From: Daphnia carinata
Taxonomy: Eukaryota > Arthropoda > Branchiopoda > Diplostraca > Daphniidae
Length of the DNA: 64,000 bases
Assembly: GCF_022539665.2 (NCBI RefSeq)
Contig: NC_081331.1
Span: 5,862,501-5,926,500, forward strand
Direction of reading: 5' to 3'
The notes beneath the pieces are model-generated. The model made no database searches. It was not told where the DNA came from and saw only the letters and a program-made list of their open reading frames with translations. Position numbers and translations under genes: made by a program. Below are positions 59,483 through 64,000 of the stretch, piece after piece (within the stretch, counting starts at the first letter, position 1; each line of letters begins with the position of its first letter).

Positions 59483-60081
59483 CATGGTGTACTAGCATGG
59501 TGTAACAACTCTTTGTTACAACGGCCTATCTCGGCTGAAGCCTGTTTGGGGTCTAGGTTATATATTGTCAGAGACGCCTAGTGGCCGATATTGAAGTAAA
59601 AGGTAAATGCTGCACCTACTTGAAAAATTTTCTAAGTCCAAACAAGGGGACGTGTCCCATTATCCCATTACCTGTTACATATCAAAATTAACTTCTAACC
59701 TTTGTGTAGTTATACTATCGTATTTTTATGTTTAGTTCGTATAAAATGTGGAAGAAGTGGAAAAAAATCTTGTTTTTACTTGTTTGTACGCGCCGCACGT
59801 GGCCAGTTTACGTTAGGAAAGGAGAAAAAAAAAAGATTTGTACTGGGTTCGAACTCGAGACTCCCGTACTGCAATCGAGAATTATATTCATTAGACCACT
59901 GCATTTGTAATTATTCTACTATCGCGATACTAGTACATCTGCTCAGTACTTCTAAGTAGTTCCGATGGTGGCGTCGGCTATATCTAACCCCAGTTAGGCC
60001 ACACCCACCTCGTCAGAAAACAGGCTTCATTGGAGATAGGCCTTAAAATGGAGAGTTGTTACACCATGCTAGTACACCATG
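59483..60081. mobile_element. 599-bp non-autonomous element with terminal inverted repeats (MITE-like)
   Basis: Both ends begin CATGGTGTACTAG and share 30 bp of perfect inverted repeat, extending imperfectly (GGCCTATCTC, TGAAGCCTGTTT) to about 70 bp. The repeat itself contains CATGGTGT twice. It is flanked by a 7-bp direct duplication GAATAAC (59476-59482 and 60082-60088); the empty site in copy B reads GAATAAC once, which proves insertion. No transposase is encoded. A tRNA-like body lies inside. The superfamily was not assigned. Confidence 0.85.
59841..59905 (-). ncRNA. tRNA-like sequence inside the TIR element
   Basis: Minus strand has AGTGGTCTAATGA, an anticodon-arm-like TTCTCGATTGCAGTACGGGA and a B-box GAGTTCGAACCC. 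The body resembles a tRNA with a GGTCTAGTGG-type D-arm, but the anticodon loop is too long and the acceptor stem does not pair. Likely a tRNA-derived segment captured by the element. Confidence 0.45.
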
Positions 60082-60237
60082 GAATAACTAAACATTAAAA
60101 AATTGTTTGTTAAAGTCGGGCTTACCGACTTTTTCATTTTCTTTCAAAATCAAGATATAGCTATAACAATACGTGAGTTTGATTCTAAATTAAAGAAAAT
60201 CATAAATATGTCGTTAATTTTTTTCATTGGGCCAACT

Positions 60238-60336
60238 GTTTTTGAAATACACCGAATATTTGTGCTGCTTCGCGCTGGCGCTGGTGCGTACTGGCACGCT
60301 TGCGATTGTGTTAAATATTCGGTGTATTTCAAAAAC
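60238..60336. repeat. 24-bp perfect inverted repeat with a GC-rich 51-bp loop
   Basis: The left arm 60238-60261 (starts GTTTTTGAAATAC) and the right arm 60313-60336 are exact reverse complements. The loop contains GCGCTGGCGCTGGTGCG, unusual in this AT-rich setting. It could be a foldback/MITE remnant or a structured RNA precursor. Confidence 0.8.
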
Positions 60337-61025
60337 GATAAATTTGATGCAAAAATAAAGCCTTGTTTTTGCGTCGGGTAACATAATACAAAATTGGCTG
60401 CTTTTTCAGGACAATCGCATTGATCATTTTGTTCAACGTACATTGAGATACTCATCGAAAACGGAAAAAAAATTTATACACAAAATTCTCTAGCGGTCGA
60501 TGACACTTCACATCCCAGCAAATTTGCGCGAGTACAATGCTCCCGCTTTTCTTGCCGTCAGAAATTATGTAGATAACTTGAAACTTCAATGCAAGTCGAG
60601 GTGGTTTCAAGTAAACTAGAGAAATCTGCTTCTTGAACCGCCGGCTATCGAAATCACTTGAGGCATGCTGGAACAGGAAAACGTTTGCGTGATGGCATTT
60701 GTAACCAAGATCAAGATTTGAATCAGTTTGAGCGACAGAGAAAAGAAGGAACTGGTTGTTTCCAACACATCTTTTGCAAGGTTTGCGTTAGTTGAAGCTT
60801 AGTGAATTAAGAGGTCAAAGAACATGAAAAAATACTATTAAAAACACGACTATTTTTTAGTGTCATTCGCATTGTAAAACTTGAAAACACATAGGTTGCT
60901 TTTCAAATTTTGTAGGTTAAACTGGTTGTTCGCGTACAATTACACTGAATCCCGGTTATAATCGATTACCGTTATACAGCTCCACTGCTGACGAAAATCC
61001 ACGAAAAGGAGAGATTCTCCAGGCT

Positions 61026-61068
61026 CATCAACGGACAACCCGGTCACCGAAACCGGTCGCCGTTGATG
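61026..61068. repeat. Imperfect inverted repeat
   Basis: CATCAACGG at 61026-61034 pairs with CCGTTGATG at 61060-61068, and ACCCGGT/ACCGGT extend the stem inward, giving a hairpin with a loop of about 7 bases. Confidence 0.7.
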
Positions 61069-61283
61069 GGCGATATTTCGAAGACGGTTAAATGTTTAAT
61101 TTTCAAAAGAATAGTTCCAAAATTTTTTCTTGTAACAAACTGGTTGTAACGAATGGTCAAGCAAAACGTATAAATTGAATCAGGGGAGTTGCTGGACGTG
61201 GCAGAAGTTACGAGGACGTCAAGGATACGACGCACACTTTTTCCTTGATAGACCCGAGCAATACGAACATAAGGCAACTCAAA

Positions 61284-62178
61284 ATGCCGATTTCGTATTT
61301 TAGCCTGCTACTGGTAATTACAAATTTTTTCGTTCTCAGATGCACACTGAATCAAAAATAACACAAATTTGCGAAATGATTTATACCTAACGATGTAATC
61401 CTATGTCTTGCAGGTGTTGTCGGCTGCCTGGATGGGACATGGATTGCCCGCAGAGCCGAAGGAACCAACGTCGAGGGATTCGCGGCAGATGATGTTCCCT
61501 TTCGGTGTAGTACCAATGCAGCAACCCAGTGATTTCATCGACGTTGGTGAGTGGCTGATATTTCCCTTCAATAGCCGCATCAGTAGACGGTAGTCAAACA
61601 ATTGCAGTGTAATTTAACGTGGACATTGAAACTACTTCCTGAAGTGTGTCCCTCTTTATAAATGTTGTGTAAAAAAAAGCAGTAGACTTGTGACAACAAT
61701 GACATTTTTCGTATTTCGGTTTTAGGCACTTTAGTGCATCACCTGCCTCCAGCAGCAAAACTTAGGTTGGTGGATGCTTTGTTAACTACAACAGCAGCAC
61801 TGTCTGAAAATCCTCCATTGAGCCCTGGCTACAAAGCTGGAACAGGGCCAAACAGTTTGGATTTATCGAATCTCGACCCGAACGCTTCCCGTAAGAATAG
61901 GAAAAAATCACTTACAAATAAATTGCCCCGCTTAACATTTTAAATCGATTTCTCTAAAAAAAAAAAAAAAATATGAAAACACAAAAACAGCTGAAGAACT
62001 CTTCCAAAGGATCAGCCACCTGGTGCCGTATTCGCTAGAAGAACTAAGAGATATGCAATCACGGCTGGGATTGGATGCAGTTGTTACCCTCATCGTCCAA
62101 GCCCTGGTTGGCCAGATTGTAAGTGTTCTTATAGTACCATTCATCATAAGCATAATCGCTGGTATGTTTGCTGGCTAA
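61284..62178 (+). CDS. Small secreted protein with hydrophobic C-terminus, 171 aa, unknown function
   Basis: Exons 61284-61313, 61414-61546, 61726-61890 and 61991-62178 join in frame with GT-AG introns. The first exon is only 30 coding bases; with exon 2 it forms a signal peptide MPISYFSLLLVLSAAWMG, cleaved around HGLPA. The middle is proline-rich (PFGVVPMQQPSDFIDVG, ENPPLSPGYKAGTGPNSLDL). The last exon gives an amphipathic stretch ISHLVPYSLEELRDMQSRLG and then a long hydrophobic tail to the stop (ALVGQIVSVLIVPFIISIIA, then GMFAG). That layout fits a secreted protein held at the membrane by its tail, by GPI or by a membrane segment. No family is recognised. Possible AATAAA near 62906. Confidence 0.75.
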
Positions 62179-63795
62179 GCTGGGTGTCTGCTTGACGGCA
62201 ACCATTCGTTTGCGCTGCTTTAACTGTTTTGATTTACGAGAATGATTCGTAGTCTCCCTACACCAATTCGTATTTTTACATGATTGTTTCTTTCCTATCC
62301 TATCAACTTCAACGTGATTAAAGGACTATTTAATACACGAATCCGATTCTTGAGTTCGCTTACGTTTTCAAGTTTTACACACCTGCTTGCCTGTTGGCAA
62401 GAAAATCCAAGTCTCTGAACAAAGAAAAAAGGCCGTCTTTCACGAAAAGTAGACAAGGAAAGGACAATGATTGAAACACCTTGAAAAAACCTTCCAAGCT
62501 AATGAACGTTTGAGAAATCAGCTTCGATAAAACTATGCAATTCCAAGTGGGACTGAAAATATCCAGTCCCATTTCTCCTGTCCCACTTTGTTAGCTAAAC
62601 ATCACTAGAAAATAACGTTGGAAGTGAATTCAAACGAAAGAGGTGCAAACTCTGTGCTTAGTAACTACAATGGACGGACTATTGCAAGTGGCAAAGCAGC
62701 TCAAGTCTTAAAAGGCATTTCCTAAGAACGAATTCTTGAATATTAGGACAGGAATGAAAGCTGACCTCGTGTTCCATGTAAGGAGCATCACGAATTTGCC
62801 AAGAAACGTAAAGAAGGGCTACGTTAGACGTGCAGCTAATTTTTACAAAACGAATTATTAGACTATAGTGGGAGACAGAATATGTGATCTAAACAATTAG
62901 ATGCCAATAAAAAAATAGTGCTTAACAAAAAAGGGAATGATGGTCTGATCTACTACTACAACCCATTCTGAAATAGTGCACAGTGCGAACAATGATGTTG
63001 TTTTCTAGTGTATTACAAGCACCATTTTTCCTTTTGTATTAGGACTTCAGTCATCAGCAGTTGATCAACTGCCATACTTGCGATTACACAGTTTTAGAAT
63101 GTTTTTTATTTCACGATTCTACAGAATGCACTGTAGGTTATTAAAACCGTATTAGTTTCTAAATATGCCTACAACAATAGAAGTGAATCACTGAAACCAT
63201 ATTTCCAATAATTTTTTTTTGTGTTTTTTTTTGGTTTGTTTTTGTTTTTTGTGTTTTTTTGCGTTACAAGGAATGTAATATGATGAAACGTCCATCAATT
63301 TTCTAGGTGAGAGGACTAAATACTCTTGAAAAAAAAAGGAGTTAACATTATGTGAAGGCATCTGCGTCTTGGTTATAAAGAATATACAAAAATAGGCAGA
63401 AAAAAAAATCATTTTTCCTCCGTTTTCAAACGTCAACGTCCATCGATGTGAAGCTTGCCTATTGCCCGGCAAAATGAAGGGGAAATAAAAATATCAACAT
63501 AAAAATGTGCGTCATCCACACGTAATGTGAATGAAACGAATGGTATCATATGGAAGGCCGGCTTTCAAACGGCTTCACAGTGTCTCTGTTCTTTTCAAAT
63601 ACCGATCGAGGAAAAAACGAAAACAAAAAAAATAATAATGATTGCAGGAATCAGTGCAGCTACTGTGTTGTTTAAGTGATTGGATGAGGAACCAGTTGCT
63701 ACTTGATTACCTTGTTAATTTAGCACCACAAACAAAAGGCGAAAGAACGAAGAGAAGGAAGAGATGGGTAAGCTGTTTAGCGGTTGAATTCAACT
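62179..63795. other. Intergenic or 3' UTR sequence between two convergent genes
   Basis: No exon is supported. Likely 3' UTRs of the secreted-protein gene (+) and of the hillarin-like gene (-). TTTATT (AATAAA on the minus strand) occurs near 63105, and a T-rich run lies at 63210-63255. Confidence 0.4.
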
Positions 63796-64000
63796 CTAAA
63801 TCTGATTGCGTTTAGAAGAATTGATCAGATATTTACAGCAATGAGTCAACAGATGTTTCTCGTTACTCTGCTCGGCGTTGTTACCGCTGCTGGTCCCCAT
63901 CGAATTGACTTCACGCGTATAAATATCCATTCCGTATTGACCTTCTTCGGGAAAACTGATCTTAAAGGTGACCAGGTCGTCCGTGACATAATGCGTGGCG
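63796..64000 (-). CDS. C-terminal part of a hillarin / KY-type transglutaminase-like protein (partial, runs off the window)
   Basis: 68 codons on the minus strand, entering from beyond 64000 and ending TAG at 63796-63798. It reads THYVTDDLVTFKISFPEEGQ, then YGMDIYTREVNSMG, a short Ser/Asn/Glu linker, and KHLLTHCCKYLINSSKRNQI. The pattern FPEEGQYGxDIYTRE followed by LLTHCCKYLI is the end of the repeated beta domain found in hillarin and KY proteins, cytoskeleton-associated proteins with a degenerate transglutaminase core. The catalytic-like domain would lie outside the window. Neighbour: the small secreted-protein gene is convergent with it. Confidence 0.8.
   Translation of the reverse strand, partial: ATHYVTDDLVTFKISFPEEGQYGMDIYTREVNSMGTSSGNNAEQSNEKHLLTHCCKYLINSSKRNQI

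Larger units (their letters stand above)
58040..60114 (+). repeat. Truncated copy C of the ~2.1-kb repeat unit, with an insertion
   Basis: Direct repeat of copy B. It starts near 58040 and keeps the 130-codon ORF and exons 5 and 4 of the coiled-coil gene, but breaks off at 60114 before exons 3-1. A 599-bp element is inserted at 59483-60081. The interval 57829-58039 between B and C is homopolymer-rich and holds no clear gene. Confidence 0.8.
60115..61283. other. Intergenic sequence with two inverted repeats
   Basis: No coding exon is supported. It holds a 24-bp perfect inverted repeat at 60238-60336 and a shorter one at 61026-61068 (both listed). The 3' part should contain the promoter of the gene at 61284, but no clear TATA box was seen. 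Confidence 0.4.

Noticed and set aside
61414-61524. Alternative frame with GVVGCLDGTWIA, resembling the transposase motif GVIGCIDGTH of Harbinger elements
   Set aside because: That frame ends at a stop within the exon, while the overlapping frame joins four exons with correct phases and a signal peptide. The likeness is treated as chance.

Overview
The window looks like a piece of an arthropod nuclear genome, most likely a branchiopod crustacean such as Daphnia. This is an inference from compact GT-AG genes with short introns, arthropod-type gene families, C/G-rich third codon positions in exons, and very AT-rich, homopolymer-rich non-coding DNA. No bacterial-type operons or ribosome binding sites were seen.

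Layout. (1) 1-3930 is non-coding sequence leading to an E-box and TATA promoter near 3940-4060. (2) 4313-12123 (+) is a complete, multi-exon matrix metalloproteinase with signal peptide, cysteine switch, furin site, zinc-binding catalytic domain and four-bladed hemopexin domain. It has two phase-compatible last exons, one predicting a secreted form and one a GPI-anchored form. (3) 12128-46500 is a gene-poor stretch of about 34 kb crowded with homopolymer runs and microsatellites. A few islands inside it look like exons: 13592-14063, 20198-20301, a small minus-strand gene at 22030-22430, and a crystallin-like exon at 22705-22906. None forms a complete recognisable gene. (4) 47172-50105 (+) is a 578-residue leucine-rich-repeat transmembrane protein with its own TATA promoter near 46510. 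It is convergent with (5) 50912-52219 (-), a complete six-exon NKAP gene (nuclear RNA-processing/transcription factor).

(6) 52769-60114 is the most unusual region. A unit of about 2.1 kb is present three times: copies A and B form an inverted repeat around a 699-bp spacer, and a truncated copy C follows B in direct orientation. Copy B keeps an intact five-exon, 162-codon gene for an unrecognised coiled-coil protein; A and C are broken. In the opposite direction all three copies carry the same 130-codon ORF, which sits in a tract that is essentially identical while the flanks have diverged. Copy C is interrupted exactly at a splice acceptor by a 599-bp element with terminal inverted repeats. 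tRNA-like sequences lie in the spacer and inside that element. (7) 61284-62178 (+) is a four-exon gene for a small secreted or anchored protein of unknown function. (8) At the right edge a minus-strand gene (63796-64000) encodes the C-terminus of a hillarin/KY-type protein.

The genes appear to be independent neighbours: extracellular matrix remodelling (MMP), cell-surface recognition (LRR protein), nuclear RNA biology (NKAP) and cytoskeleton (hillarin). Exon boundaries were placed by eye from splice sites, reading phase and family motifs; no alignment or expression data were available.
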